Positions 55,558-64,000 of a stretch of DNA of 64,000 bases are shown piece by piece (positions within the stretch are counted from its first letter, which is position 1; each line of letters begins with the position of its first letter). The notes beneath the pieces are model-generated. The model was not told the DNA's origin and searched no databases. It saw only the letters and a program-made list of their open reading frames with translations. The DNA is taken from assembly GCF_002892795.1 (NCBI RefSeq), contig NZ_PJMC01000010.1, positions 1-64,000 of the forward strand, in the 5' to 3' direction. The DNA comes from Arthrobacter sp. AFG20. GTDB taxonomy: Bacteria > Actinomycetota > Actinomycetes > Actinomycetales > Micrococcaceae. Made by a program: the position numbers and the translations under genes.

Positions 55558-57531
55558 TTGGGAATCTTGGAGACCATCCGGAATCCGCAGGACCTGAGCA
55601 AGTTGTCCGCGGCGCAGCTGGATCAGCTGGCCGCCGAGGTCAGGGAATTCCTGATCGGCAACGTCTCCCAGACGGGAGGGCACCTGGGTCCCAACCTCGG
55701 CGTCGTCGAACTGACCATGGCGGTGCACCGGATCTTCGATTCGCCCCGCGACAGCATCGTCTTTGACACCGGCCACCAGTCATACGTGCACAAACTCCTC
55801 ACCGGACGGCACGACTTCAGCACCCTGCGCCAGCAGGGCGGCCTGTCCGGCTACCCGGACCGGGGCGAGTCGGAGCACGACATCGTCGAAAGCTCCCACG
55901 CCTCATCCTCACTGTCCTGGGCCGACGGCATTTCCCGTGCCCGGCAGCTGACCGGTGACGGCGACCGGTACGTCGTCGCCGTCGTCGGAGACGGCGCGCT
56001 CACCGGCGGCATGGCCTGGGAAGCCATCAACAACATCGCGGCGGACAAGAAGCGCCGCGTCGTGATTGTCGTGAACGACAACGGCCGCTCCTACGCCCCC
56101 ACCGTCGGCGGCTTTGCCGACTATCTGGCGTCCCTGCGCCCCACCATCGACTCCCTCCGTGCCGCCCCCGCCTACGAAGTCGTCCTGGACTGGTGGAAGA
56201 AAAAGCTCCAGAACGGCGGTCCCGTCGGCCAGTTCACCTACAAGAGCCTGCACGCCATGAAAAAGGGCATCAAGGACTGGTGGGCGCCGCAGGGCATGTT
56301 CGAGGACCTCGGCATGAAGTACATCGGCCCGGTGGACGGCCATAACCTGCAGGCCATGGAACACGCCCTGTCCACCGCCAGGAACTACGCCGGCCCGGTC
56401 ATTGTGCACGCCATGACCGAAAAGGGCCACGGCTACGCGCCGGCCCGCGCGCATGAAGCGGACCAGTTCCACGCCGTCGGGATCATCGATCCCGAGACGG
56501 GCGAGCCCGCCGAGGCCGGCGGCGCCAAGTCCTGGACGTCGGTGTTTGCCGACGAAATCGCGGACATCGCGGACGAGCGCAAGGACATTGTCGGCATTAC
56601 CGGTGCCATGCTCATCCCGGTGGGGCTGCACAAATTCGCGGCACGGCACCCGGAGCGGGTGTTTGACGTCGGCATCGCCGAACAGCACGCCCTGACTTCC
56701 GCGGCGGGCATGGCTTTCGGCGGGCTGCACCCGGTGGTGGCCGTCTACGCCACCTTCCTCAACCGCGCCTTTGACCAGCTGCTGATGGACGTCGCCCTGC
56801 ACAAGGCGGGCGTAACAGTTGTCCTGGACCGCGCCGGCGTCACCGGTCCCGACGGCGCAAGCCACCACGGGATGTGGGACATGGCCATGGTCCAGATCGT
56901 TCCCGGGCTCCACCTGGCTGCGCCGCGCGACGCCTCCCGGCTGCGCGAAGAGCTCCGCGAAGCCGTCGCGATCGAGGACGCCCCCACTGTCATCCGCTAT
57001 TCCAAGGGAACGGTCGGCGCCGAGGTCGAGGCCATTGAACGGCTGGCCGACGGCGTGGACGTGCTGTCCCGCCGCCCGGCCGGATCCACCGAGAATGACG
57101 TCCTCATTGTCAGCGTGGGCGCCATGTCCGAGCTGGCCCTGAACGTCGCCAACCGGCTGGGCGCCCAAGGGATCAGCTCCACCGTCGTGGATCCTCGCTG
57201 GGTACTCCCGGTGCGGAAGTCGATCATCGCCCTGGCCGCCAGGCACCGCCTGGTCATCTGCATCGAGGACGGCGTCCGGGCCGGGGGAGTCGGATCCCGG
57301 ATCCGCCAGGAAATGCGCGCCGCCGGTGTGGACACTGCCCTGAACGAGGTTGGCCTGCCCGTCGAATTCCTGGACCACGGCACCCGGAGCCAGGTGCTGG
57401 AACGCGTGGGCCTCACTGCCCAGCAGATCACCCACGACGTCGTTGCCCAGGTCCTCGGGACCAAGGTTCCGTTCGCCCGTCCGCTGCCCGGTCAGGAACA
57501 CCCCACCACCGGAAGCCTGCCGAAGCTGTGA
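55558..57531 (+). CDS. dxs: 1-deoxy-D-xylulose-5-phosphate synthase
   Basis: First enzyme of the non-mevalonate isoprenoid pathway, condensing pyruvate with glyceraldehyde 3-phosphate using thiamine diphosphate. 657 residues. Catalytic and cofactor parts: [32 protein letters not shown] (TPP binding) and [23 protein letters not shown] 55558 ([10 protein letters not shown]) stands 5 nt after AAGGAGG; the longer frame to 55474 begins inside the acnA terminator. It supplies precursors for menaquinone, carotenoids and undecaprenol. The next gene starts in the stop codon. Confidence 0.95.
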   Translation: MGILETIRNPQDLSKLSAAQLDQLAAEVREFLIGNVSQTGGHLGPNLGVVELTMAVHRIFDSPRDSIVFDTGHQSYVHKLLTGRHDFSTLRQQGGLSGYPDRGESEHDIVESSHASSSLSWADGISRARQLTGDGDRYVVAVVGDGALTGGMAWEAINNIAADKKRRVVIVVNDNGRSYAPTVGGFADYLASLRPTIDSLRAAPAYEVVLDWWKKKLQNGGPVGQFTYKSLHAMKKGIKDWWAPQGMFEDLGMKYIGPVDGHNLQAMEHALSTARNYAGPVIVHAMTEKGHGYAPARAHEADQFHAVGIIDPETGEPAEAGGAKSWTSVFADEIADIADERKDIVGITGAMLIPVGLHKFAARHPERVFDVGIAEQHALTSAAGMAFGGLHPVVAVYATFLNRAFDQLLMDVALHKAGVTVVLDRAGVTGPDGASHHGMWDMAMVQIVPGLHLAAPRDASRLREELREAVAIEDAPTVIRYSKGTVGAEVEAIERLADGVDVLSRRPAGSTENDVLIVSVGAMSELALNVANRLGAQGISSTVVDPRWVLPVRKSIIALAARHRLVICIEDGVRAGGVGSRIRQEMRAAGVDTALNEVGLPVEFLDHGTRSQVLERVGLTAQQITHDVVAQVLGTKVPFARPLPGQEHPTTGSLPKL

Positions 57532-58166
57532 GGGAGCCCGATTCCCTGCAGCCAGGGGAACTGGTGGTGTCCCGCAACAGCAAATGGGACGGCTCGGCAC
57601 ACTGGGTGGTGCCCGGCAGGTACCTCGGCGAGGACCAGCACGGCTGGTGGATCTTCCAGCCGGCCAACGAGTTTTGTTCCCGGCCGGGTGCCGCCTTTTA
57701 CACGGCGTCCGATGCCGTGCTGCTGGTTCCGCGGACCGGCGAGTTCGTCGTCACCTTCTACGACGACACTTACCCGGGCGACTTCCGCGTCTACGTCGAC
57801 CTGGCCACCGGCCACGAGTGGCGCAGGATCCAGCAGGATGTCACTGAATTCCACGTTATCGACATGGACCTCGACGTGATCCGCTCGGTGAAGCGCGGCG
57901 TCTTCGTCGACGACGAGGACGAGTTCGCCGAGCACCGGCTCCGCATGAAGTACCCTGAGACGCTGGTGCACACCATGCAGGCCGAGTGCGACGCCCTGTT
58001 CCTTACCGTCAAGGGCCAGGATGCTCCGTTTGACGGTACCGACACCAGCTGGTTTATGAAAGGACGGGCATGCGCGGAATTATCCGGGTCTACAAGCGCG
58101 ACGACGAAGGAGCGCTGCTGTTCCGGGAAGCCTGGTACGACGAGGACTACAGCCAGTTCGTCATGA
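57528..58166 (+). CDS. DUF402 domain protein with overlapping tail
   Basis: 212 residues from GTG 57528, whose start overlaps the dxs stop by 4 bp. The DUF402 core (about 15-150) contains [32 protein letters not shown] and [26 protein letters not shown]; family members such as FomD and Ntdp act as nucleotide diphosphatases. The last 32 codons overlap the next gene in another frame, and the encoded sequence (Ser/Thr/Cys-rich) looks non-native, so a stop or frame may have been altered. Confidence 0.8.
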   Translation: MREPDSLQPGELVVSRNSKWDGSAHWVVPGRYLGEDQHGWWIFQPANEFCSRPGAAFYTASDAVLLVPRTGEFVVTFYDDTYPGDFRVYVDLATGHEWRRIQQDVTEFHVIDMDLDVIRSVKRGVFVDDEDEFAEHRLRMKYPETLVHTMQAECDALFLTVKGQDAPFDGTDTSWFMKGRACAELSGSTSATTKERCCSGKPGTTRTTASSS

Positions 58167-58630
58167 ACCATGGCGCCGTGGGTCACCAGAGCAAGACCCA
58201 GGAAACCGACGTGCCGGACGCCGAGGCTGCCGAGCGCCTGATGGACGCCTTCGGGGCGGCCTGCGCCGAGGACGGCTACGCCGAGATTCCGGACGAGGAG
58301 CAGTACTGGGTAGTGGCGCAGTACGCACTCAAGACCCGGGAGGGCACCAGCCGCGACCGCTACCTGGAGGAAAAGGCGAAGGACGCACTTGCCGGGCACC
58401 TGGCCTGGCGCGGGCTGGGCATTGTGGACCGCTCGGAATTCAGCGACGCCAAGCTCAACATCTTCTGCCTTTGCCCGGATGTGAACAAGGCCGTGAACGC
58501 GATCAAGGTCTGCATCCGTGGCGAGGACCTGGACTTCACCAAGCTGAGCATTGGAGCCGCCCCGTTCAGCGACCCCTCGGCCCTTAAGCTCAAGCATTCA
58601 CCCAAGCAGGTGGCCGGCTTCACCCTCTAA
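58070..58630 (+). CDS. Hypothetical protein, 186 residues
   Basis: I do not recognise the family. ATG 58070 has GAAAGGA upstream and codon use is normal, so the gene is real. It opens with [22 protein letters not shown], a strand-helix start with a charged surface, then helices with FGAACAEDGYAEIPDEEQYWVV and a short Cys pair FCLCPDVNKAV. No membrane segment or signal peptide. The gene overlaps the DUF402 gene by 97 bp; co-translation is likely. Confidence 0.75.
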   Translation: MRGIIRVYKRDDEGALLFREAWYDEDYSQFVMNHGAVGHQSKTQETDVPDAEAAERLMDAFGAACAEDGYAEIPDEEQYWVVAQYALKTREGTSRDRYLEEKAKDALAGHLAWRGLGIVDRSEFSDAKLNIFCLCPDVNKAVNAIKVCIRGEDLDFTKLSIGAAPFSDPSALKLKHSPKQVAGFTL

Positions 58631-58680
58631 AGCAGTTCAAGCACCTAACGCAGTCGAAGCACAAGGGAAGGCAGAACATC

Positions 58681-58899
58681 ATGACAAAGAAGTCAGCTCG
58701 TACGGGCCGCACGCCGCTTCCGCGGGGCCTCGCCTCGCCCGACCGCAGGATCCTCGCCCACTCCGGTGTGGAGTCCCTTGAGCAGCTGGCTCAGTTCGGC
58801 CGGCGCCAGCTGGCGGCGCTCCCGGGCATATGCCCGCGGACCCTCGCCCAGCTCCAGGATGCCCTGGAGGAGCACGGTCTGGAGTTCGCCACCGCCTGA
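58681..58899 (+). CDS. Small helix-hairpin-helix protein
   Basis: 72-residue basic protein with VESLEQLAQFGRRQLAALPG followed by ICPRTLAQLQDALEEHG, matching a helix-hairpin-helix of the RNA polymerase alpha C-terminal domain type. It could bind DNA, RNA or a partner. The first 22 residues are basic and unordered. ATG 58681 follows GGAAGG. It sits between the hypothetical gene and the aldo/keto reductase. Confidence 0.65.
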   Translation: MTKKSARTGRTPLPRGLASPDRRILAHSGVESLEQLAQFGRRQLAALPGICPRTLAQLQDALEEHGLEFATA

Positions 58900-58960
58900 G
58901 GGGTACCTCCAGCAGAAGGCCGGAAAGGCGGGCCGCGAAAGCTGCCCGCCGGGGTCGTTA

Positions 58961-58966
58961 TAGGGT
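58961..58966 (+). promoter_or_regulatory. Leaderless -10 of the aldo/keto reductase
   Basis: TAGGGT ends exactly 6 nt before ATG 58973, with no Shine-Dalgarno. Confidence 0.45.
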
Positions 58967-58972
58967 GATTCC

Positions 58973-59950
58973 ATGACTGAATACCGCCGTCTTGGAAAAT
59001 CCGGACTGACCGTCTCCGTCGTGGGCCTCGGCTGCAACAACCTCGGCCGGGCCAACACGGTGACCGAATCGCAGGAGGGGACGGACGCCGTCGTGCATGC
59101 CGCCCTCGACGCCGGGGTGACGCTCTTCGACGTCGCCGACACCTACGGCCGTGAACCGGGGCTCAGCGAAACGATGCTCGGCAAGGCGCTGGGGGCCAGG
59201 CGGGACGACGTCGTGGTGGCCACCAAGTTCGGCATGGACATGCGCGGAGCCAACGGCGAGGACTTCGGCGCCCGCGGTTCGCGCCGCTATGTCATCCGCG
59301 CCGCGGAGGCCTCCCTGCGCCGGCTCGGCACCGACTACATCGACCTGTACCAGTTCCACACGCCCGACCCCCTGACGCCGATCGAGGAGACCCTCGACGC
59401 GCTGAACGACCTCGTCACCAGCGGCAAAGTGCGCTACATCGGCCACTCAAACCGCGCCGGCTGGCAGATCGCCGAGGCTGAATACGTGGCCCGCGCCCGC
59501 GGCGGGGCCCGGTTTGTCTCCGCGCAGAACCACTACAACCTCCTGGACCGTCGCGCCGAGCAGGAGGTCACCCCGGCTGCCGAGGCGTACGGGCTGGGCG
59601 TGCTGCCCTACTTCCCGCTGGCCAACGGTCTCCTGACCGGCAAGTACGCGCAGGGTCAGGCACCGGAAGGATCACGTCTCAGCCACACTCGGACCAACCT
59701 GGTGCACGACGCCGACTGGCAGCAGCTGAAGGCGTTCAGCGCCTTCGCCGCCGCCCGCGACCTGACTGAAGTGCAGGTGGCCTTCTCCTGGCTCGCGGCG
59801 CAGCCCTCGGTCAGCAGCGTGATTGCCGGCGCTACGCGTCCGGAGCAGGTCCGGCAGAATGCCGGGGCGGTGGCCTGGGTGCCGGACCGGGCCGAACTTG
59901 ACGAACTGGATGTCATTTTCCCGCAGACCCCCAAGGTGGCCCTGTTCTGA
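58973..59950 (+). CDS. Aldo/keto reductase
   Basis: NADPH-dependent oxidoreductase with a TIM barrel, 325 residues. Catalytic tetrad parts: Asp and Tyr in FDVADTYGREPGLSE, Lys in VATKFGMD and His in YQFHTPDP; the cofactor end is IAGATRPEQVRQNAGA. Substrate unknown. The stop overlaps the start of the nucleoside hydrolase by one base, so the two are an operon; a common role in sugar or ribose handling is possible. Confidence 0.92.
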   Translation: MTEYRRLGKSGLTVSVVGLGCNNLGRANTVTESQEGTDAVVHAALDAGVTLFDVADTYGREPGLSETMLGKALGARRDDVVVATKFGMDMRGANGEDFGARGSRRYVIRAAEASLRRLGTDYIDLYQFHTPDPLTPIEETLDALNDLVTSGKVRYIGHSNRAGWQIAEAEYVARARGGARFVSAQNHYNLLDRRAEQEVTPAAEAYGLGVLPYFPLANGLLTGKYAQGQAPEGSRLSHTRTNLVHDADWQQLKAFSAFAAARDLTEVQVAFSWLAAQPSVSSVIAGATRPEQVRQNAGAVAWVPDRAELDELDVIFPQTPKVALF

Positions 59951-60984
59951 TGCCGTCCATCCTCATGGATGTTGACACCGGGATCGATGACGCCCTCGCG
60001 CTGGTCTATCTGCTGTCCCGGCCGGAGGTCCGGCTAGAGGCCATCACCTGCACGGCGGGCAATGTGGGCGCCCGCCAGGTGGCACTGAACAACCTCGCCC
60101 TGCTCGAACTCTGCGGCCGGGCCGGCATCGAAGTCGCCGTGGGCGCCGAGGTGCCCCTGGAGATTCCGCTGGTCACCACCGAGGAAACGCACGGCCCGCA
60201 GGGGATCGGCTATGCCGAGCTCCCGCCGCCGAAGCAGGGAATTTCATCGCGGCATGCCGTCGACGTCTGGGTGGAAACGGCCCGGGCACGCCCGGGTGAG
60301 GTCACCGGGCTCATCACCGGGCCGCTGACCAACTTCGCGCTGGCGCTGAGGGCGGAGCCGGACCTTCCCAAACTGCTCAAGGGATTGGTCATCATGGGCG
60401 GCTGCTTCAACTACCAGGGCAACACCACGCCGACGGCGGAGTGGAACGTTTCCGTGGACCCGCACGCGGCCGCGGAGGTCTTCGCCGCATACAGCGGCCT
60501 ACCGGAGGGCCGCCTTCCGGTGGTGTGCGCCCTCGAGACCACGGAACGCATCGAGCTGCGGCCCGAGCACCTGCAGCGGCTCGCCGAGGCCGCCGGAGCC
60601 GAACCGGAACTCGTGCTGCCCGGACAGCCGGAAGGCCAGCGCAGCGGCTCGGGCAACCCGCTCGTGGCGTGCCTCTCGGACGCCATCCGCTTCTACATGG
60701 AGTTCCACCGGCTCTATGACCAGGGGTACATCGCGCACATGCATGACGCGTTCGCAGCAGCTGCGGCCATCGAACGCACCCCGTTCGGCACGCGGCCGGC
60801 TACCGTGCACGTCGAAACGGAGGCGCCCCGCCTGGTGGGGACCACCGTTGCCGACTTCCGGGGCATCTGGAAGGAGCCGTTCAATGCCAGGATCGTCACC
60901 TCAAACGATCCCGACCAGTGCTTCGACGAACTGATCTCCTCCGTGGGCAGGCTGGCGGCTGCAGTGGGGGAACGGCCCCTCTGA
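59950..60984 (+). CDS. Nucleoside hydrolase
   Basis: Calcium-dependent N-ribohydrolase splitting nucleosides into base and ribose, 344 residues. The signature DVDTGIDDALALVYLL binds calcium at the N-terminus, and VIMGGCFNYQGNTTPTAEWNVSVDPHAAAEVF carries the further ligands and the catalytic region; THVLE-like calcium residues are replaced by HMHDAFAAAAA. Specificity (purine, pyrimidine or inosine-uridine) is not clear. One base overlaps the reductase. It is followed, after a structured leader, by an ECF transporter operon, which suggests a link with uptake. Confidence 0.92.
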   Translation: MPSILMDVDTGIDDALALVYLLSRPEVRLEAITCTAGNVGARQVALNNLALLELCGRAGIEVAVGAEVPLEIPLVTTEETHGPQGIGYAELPPPKQGISSRHAVDVWVETARARPGEVTGLITGPLTNFALALRAEPDLPKLLKGLVIMGGCFNYQGNTTPTAEWNVSVDPHAAAEVFAAYSGLPEGRLPVVCALETTERIELRPEHLQRLAEAAGAEPELVLPGQPEGQRSGSGNPLVACLSDAIRFYMEFHRLYDQGYIAHMHDAFAAAAAIERTPFGTRPATVHVETEAPRLVGTTVADFRGIWKEPFNARIVTSNDPDQCFDELISSVGRLAAAVGERPL

Positions 60985-61016
60985 CCGGAGCGTAGCTAGT
61001 CGCGCCCCCGGGTCGG

Positions 61017-61022
61017 TAGGAT
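61017..61022 (+). promoter_or_regulatory. Candidate -10 of the ECF operon
   Basis: TAGGAT, the same hexamer as at acnA; transcription would begin near 61029. Confidence 0.45.
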
Positions 61023-61028
61023 GGTAGC

Positions 61029-61119
61029 CGCGCCAAGGTGACATAGGCGCCTGCTTCCGCGCACGCGGGAGATCACGCCGCGGGTGCGGAACCCGCCGTT
61101 TTCAGCCTAAGGATCCACC
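61029..61119 (+). ncRNA. Structured leader, candidate riboswitch or attenuator
   Basis: About 91 nt between the -10 and the ECF-S start. Helix 1: GCGCC/GGCGC (61030-61034 with 61046-61050) with an 11-nt loop AAGGTGACATA. Helix 2: 14 positions from TTCCGC (61055) to GCGGAA (61091) with one A-G mismatch and a 9-nt loop. GTTTT follows a few bases later, a terminator-like end. I see none of the box sequences of thiamine, FMN, cobalamin, SAM, preQ1 or fluoride riboswitches. A guess, based only on shape and on its position before a vitamin-type transporter. Confidence 0.4.
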
Positions 61120-61941
61120 ATGTCACAGCAGTCGCTTACGCTTCCTCCCACGGACCGGAAAGCCGTCCGCCGTCGGAGGCTCCTCGAACTGCTCGGCGCC
61201 GCGTCCATCGCCGCCACCTTCATCTTCCTGGTCCTCACCCAGCCTGCCGACATTGCAGGCGGGCCCGGCAGCGTTTCCTCCCTCGTCGCACTGGGCGGCT
61301 TCCTTCTTGGCGCCCTGCTGCTGATCGTGGGCGTGCTCCCCACCCTGCCCACGTCCACCGTGGTGCTCATTCCGGTGGCCCTTGTCCTGAACATCGTGCT
61401 GGGACAGCTCATGGGCACCAGCGGCCTGCCGTTCTACCTCGACTCCATCGGCACCGTGCTCATCGCCGTCCTGGCCGGACCTGCGGCCGGCGCCGCCACC
61501 GGTGCCCTCAGCAGCATCGTATGGTCGTTCTTCAACCCCACGGTCCTGCCCTTCGCGGCCGGCGCCGCGCTGATCGGCTTCCTGGCCGGTGTCGCCGCAC
61601 GGTACGGGCTGTTCCGCCGGTTCTACCTGGCCCCGGTTTCCGGCTTCGTCACCGGAATCGTCGCCGGCGTGGTGTCCGCGCCGATCGCGACGTTTGTCTT
61701 CGGCGGCACCTCAGGGGTGGGCACCGGCGCGATCGTCAGCGCCTTCCGGGCCATGGGCGACACGCTGCTGGCCGCCGTCACCAAACAGGCACTGATCTCC
61801 GATCCCATGGACAAGGCCATCGTCTTCGCCATTGCGGCCATGCTGGTCTACGCCCTGCCGCGGCGCACCACGTTCCAGTTCCCGTTCGTCCGCCGCTTCC
61901 GCGTCCTGGCCGGCAAGGAGCCGGCCGGGCGGAATTCCTGA
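61120..61941 (+). CDS. ECF transporter substrate-binding (S) component
   Basis: Membrane protein of 273 residues with about six helices, the S unit that binds a vitamin-like solute for an energy-coupling factor transporter. PFYLDSIGTVLIAVLAGPAAG and ALSSIVWSFFNPTVLPFAAG are typical of the QueT/HtsT-like S-component branch, and FLAGVAARYGLFRR follows. A basic stretch at the start (RKAVRRRRLL) is cytosolic. The substrate is not recognisable; a nucleoside, base or pyrimidine precursor is possible because a nucleoside hydrolase precedes it. Start ATG 61120 follows AAGGA. Confidence 0.85.
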   Translation: MSQQSLTLPPTDRKAVRRRRLLELLGAASIAATFIFLVLTQPADIAGGPGSVSSLVALGGFLLGALLLIVGVLPTLPTSTVVLIPVALVLNIVLGQLMGTSGLPFYLDSIGTVLIAVLAGPAAGAATGALSSIVWSFFNPTVLPFAAGAALIGFLAGVAARYGLFRRFYLAPVSGFVTGIVAGVVSAPIATFVFGGTSGVGTGAIVSAFRAMGDTLLAAVTKQALISDPMDKAIVFAIAAMLVYALPRRTTFQFPFVRRFRVLAGKEPAGRNS

Positions 61942-61962
61942 CCACCGGGGATTCCTGACCAG

Positions 61963-62751
61963 GTGGCCGCACGCCTCAATCCGCTGACCGCGCTGACGGC
62001 TGCCGCCGCAGTTCTGGTCATTACGACGGCGGCCTCCAGTTGGGCGGTATCCCTCACCGTGGCAGTCGGCGCAGTGCTGCTCGCCGCCGCCGCGGGCATC
62101 GTGCGGCGGGTTCTCCTGGCCGCGGCAGTCATCGTTGTCCCCTTCTGGCTTTCGCTGCTGGTGATCCACGGCCTTTTCTTCCCTGAAGGGCGCACGGCGC
62201 TGGCCAGCTGGGGCCCGGCCCGGGTCACGGCTGAGGGGCTGACCTTCGCCCTGGAAATGGGGCTCCGCACCGCCGCCTTCGTCCTGGTGCTGATGGTGTT
62301 CTCCTTCAGTGTCAGAATCCCCGAGCTGGTTGCCGCCCTGACTGCCCGCCGTGTCCCGCCGCAGGTCGGGTACGTGCTGGCCTCCACCCTGCTGCTTGCC
62401 CCGCTGGTCGCCGCGCGGCTGGACAAGGTCCGCCAGGCGCAGGAGTCGCGCGGACTCGTGGTGGGACGGGGAATTGGCAGCCGGCTTGCGGCCATCCGGC
62501 TGCAGATGGTTCCGCTGGTGCTGGGCCTGGTTCACGACGCCGGCATCCGGGCACAGTCCCTCGACGCGAGGGGGTTCAGGAGCACCGGCCCCCGGACCAG
62601 CTTCACGCAGGTCCGCGATTCAGCCGCGCAGGCAACCTTCCGCGTTTTCGCGATCCTGCTTGCCCTGGCGGCGGTGGGCTGGCGCATCGCTGAATCGCTA
62701 CCGGCCGGGTCCCTGTCCGCGTGGTTCCTTTCAGGGGCTGGCGGCGGATGA
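61963..62751 (+). CDS. ecfT: ECF transporter transmembrane (T) component
   Basis: 262-residue membrane protein with about five helices, coupling the S component to the ATPases. The two cytosolic coupling motifs are present: AQESRG about residue 163 and AQSLDARGF about residue 200 (Ala-Arg-Gly type). GTG 61963 has a weak ribosome site; stop overlaps the ATPase start (ATGA). Second gene of the S-T-A operon. Confidence 0.9.
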   Translation: MAARLNPLTALTAAAAVLVITTAASSWAVSLTVAVGAVLLAAAAGIVRRVLLAAAVIVVPFWLSLLVIHGLFFPEGRTALASWGPARVTAEGLTFALEMGLRTAAFVLVLMVFSFSVRIPELVAALTARRVPPQVGYVLASTLLLAPLVAARLDKVRQAQESRGLVVGRGIGSRLAAIRLQMVPLVLGLVHDAGIRAQSLDARGFRSTGPRTSFTQVRDSAAQATFRVFAILLALAAVGWRIAESLPAGSLSAWFLSGAGGG

Positions 62752-64000
62752 TCGCGGACAGGACTGCCGCAACCACGCTGCTGGCCTCCATCGCTTCGTT
62801 TTCTTACCACGGCGATCCCAGCCCCGCGCTTCGCGGAGTGGAGGTAGCCGCCTCGCCCGGCACGCTGACGGCGGTGCTGGGCGGATCCGGCAGCGGAAAA
62901 TCCACGCTGGGACGGCTCCTTGGTGCCTGGCTGCTCGGCGGCCGGGACGGAACGCTGGCGGGAAGCCTGCAACTGGAGGTGGCCGGGCATCCGGCAGGCA
63001 GCGCTCCGTTGCGCTTTACCGGAGCGCCGGATGATCCGCGGATCGATCCGGGGGCGTGGGCCCGGCACGTCGGCTACGTGCCGCAGGATGCGGCGGCGAT
63101 GCTGTCCGCGGTCCGCGGAACCGTGGAGGAGGAGCTCGCCTTCAGCCTGGAAAACCGCGGAGTTCCCCGCGCCGGCATGGTGCGGACCGTCGCCGATATT
63201 GCCCGCCGGACCGGACTCGACGGGCTCCTGCAGCGGGATCCGGCAACGCTGTCCGGCGGCGAGCTCCGCCGCTTGGCTGTTGGCTGCGCCGTGGTGGACG
63301 GTCCTGGCATCCTTGTCCTCGACGAGCCGCTTGAGTCCCTCGACCAGGCCGGTGTCCGGACCGTTGTGGAGCTGGTCCATGCCGAGCTGGCCCGGGGTAC
63401 CGCGGTTGTGGTGCTGAGCCAGCACGCCGACGCGCTGATCCGCGCGGCGGAGCGCTGGCTGGTACTGAAGGGCGGGGAGGAGACGGCCGCGGGACCACCC
63501 GCCCGGATCCTGCAGGGAGGTGCGCCGGCTGAATCCGGCGTCGTCATTACGTCCCCTGAAGTCGTCATCCCGTCCGCTGACCGGGAGCCCGAGCCGGATC
63601 CGATGCCGGCGCCGCCTCCGGTGGTGACGCTACCCGTGGCGGGGGCTGCTGCCGTTAGAACTAAAGCGGCTTTGGAGTTGGCGGGTGTGGCCTTCGGGTT
63701 CGGGGGACGGTCCGGCAGTTCGGGTAAGGAGGGCAGCCTGCTTTTGGAGGACGTGGACCTGCAGGTGATGCCCGGGGAAATCCTGGCCATTACCGGGCCC
63801 AACGGTGCCGGCAAGTCCACGTTGCTCCGGCTCCTCAACGGCCTCCACCGGCCGCTGCGCGGTGACGTCCGCGTGGCGGACGAGTCCATTGCCGGTGTTC
63901 CCACAGGGCTGGTGGCCCGCCGCCTGGGGCTCCTCTTCCAGCACCCGCATGACCAGCTGTTCGAGCGCACGGTGCTCCGCGAGGTGCTGTTCGGGCTGGA
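62748..64000 (+). CDS. ecfA: ECF transporter double ATPase, cut at window end
   Basis: ABC ATPase with two nucleotide-binding domains fused in one chain, as in actinobacterial ECF systems. The first 417 codons are visible. Domain 1: Walker [12 protein letters not shown] near residue 48, Q loop GYVPQDAA, signature [12 protein letters not shown] and Walker [14 protein letters not shown] Pro/Glu-rich linker of about 60 residues follows (about 245-305), then domain 2 with Walker [17 protein letters not shown] and Q loop [15 protein letters not shown]. The rest of domain 2 lies outside the window. ATG 62748 overlaps the ecfT stop by 4 bp. Confidence 0.9.
   Translation, partial: MIADRTAATTLLASIASFSYHGDPSPALRGVEVAASPGTLTAVLGGSGSGKSTLGRLLGAWLLGGRDGTLAGSLQLEVAGHPAGSAPLRFTGAPDDPRIDPGAWARHVGYVPQDAAAMLSAVRGTVEEELAFSLENRGVPRAGMVRTVADIARRTGLDGLLQRDPATLSGGELRRLAVGCAVVDGPGILVLDEPLESLDQAGVRTVVELVHAELARGTAVVVLSQHADALIRAAERWLVLKGGEETAAGPPARILQGGAPAESGVVITSPEVVIPSADREPEPDPMPAPPPVVTLPVAGAAAVRTKAALELAGVAFGFGGRSGSSGKEGSLLLEDVDLQVMPGEILAITGPNGAGKSTLLRLLNGLHRPLRGDVRVADESIAGVPTGLVARRLGLLFQHPHDQLFERTVLREVLFGL

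Noticed and set aside
61029..61119. Thiamine, FMN, cobalamin or preQ1 riboswitch
   Set aside because: None of the characteristic conserved boxes is present, so only a generic structured leader is reported.

Overview
The window is high-GC chromosomal DNA of an actinobacterium, most like the Micrococcaceae (Arthrobacter, Pseudarthrobacter, Paenarthrobacter). The reasons are strong GC bias at third codon positions, many GTG starts, actinobacterium-restricted families (DUF4192, DUF7455, DUF5998, DUF4193, DUF3093, DUF3710, DUF3159, SepH), a fused CydDC, and a gene order like the mycobacterial lipB-lipA-sucB and sigA-dut-ceoBC blocks. I see no rRNA, tRNA, CRISPR array, insertion sequence or prophage, and no gap above 300 bases without a gene.

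Layout. 1-14324: lipoate and peptide metabolism. It holds lipA (cut by the window edge), lipB, a membrane Ser/Thr kinase with odd tandem repeats, a TIGR01777 epimerase, a full-length tricorn protease, an OsmC protein, a small membrane protein, sucB, lpdA and pepA. 14531-22169: a PAC2 protein, an MFS transporter, a DUF4192 protein, the principal sigma factor, a DUF222/HNH protein and a DUF7455 zinc protein. 22395-36924: topoisomerase IV (parE, parC) flanks a respiratory island of an M56 membrane protease and BlaI-type repressor, divergent from cydA-cydB-cydDC, followed by small genes. 36981-43974: a GNAT/acyl-CoA synthetase fusion, DUF5998, a phosphodiesterase, thymidine kinase and SepH. 44233-52419: the conserved DUF4193-DUF3093-dut-DUF3710-OB-DUF3159 block, then a ceoBC pair divergent from a KimA-like permease and a TrmA-like methyltransferase. 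52574-64000: acnA, dxs, a DUF402 protein overlapping an unknown gene, a tiny HhH protein, an aldo/keto reductase, a nucleoside hydrolase and an ECF transporter operon (S, T, A; the last cut by the window end).

How the genes work together. LipB and LipA make the lipoyl group carried by SucB and reoxidised by LpdA. Tricorn and PepA can act in series on peptides. CydA/CydB form cytochrome bd and CydDC is needed for its assembly. BlaI and M56 probably control cyd expression: three perfect copies of TTCTACNNNNNGTAGAA lie in the intergenic region, one over a good sigma70-type -10 of cydA. CeoB/CeoC are probably regulatory subunits of potassium uptake beside a KimA-type transporter.

Main leads for follow-up: (1) the BlaI/M56-cytochrome bd circuit and its operator; (2) a recurrent leaderless promoter design in which a TANNNT hexamer ends exactly 6 nt before the start codon of at least eight genes; (3) a perfect 9-bp palindrome over the acnA -10; (4) a structured leader before the orphan ECF transporter; (5) a 97-bp out-of-frame gene overlap after dxs; (6) in-frame 15-bp and 30-bp tandem repeats in the kinase. 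All are sequence-level inferences without database searches.
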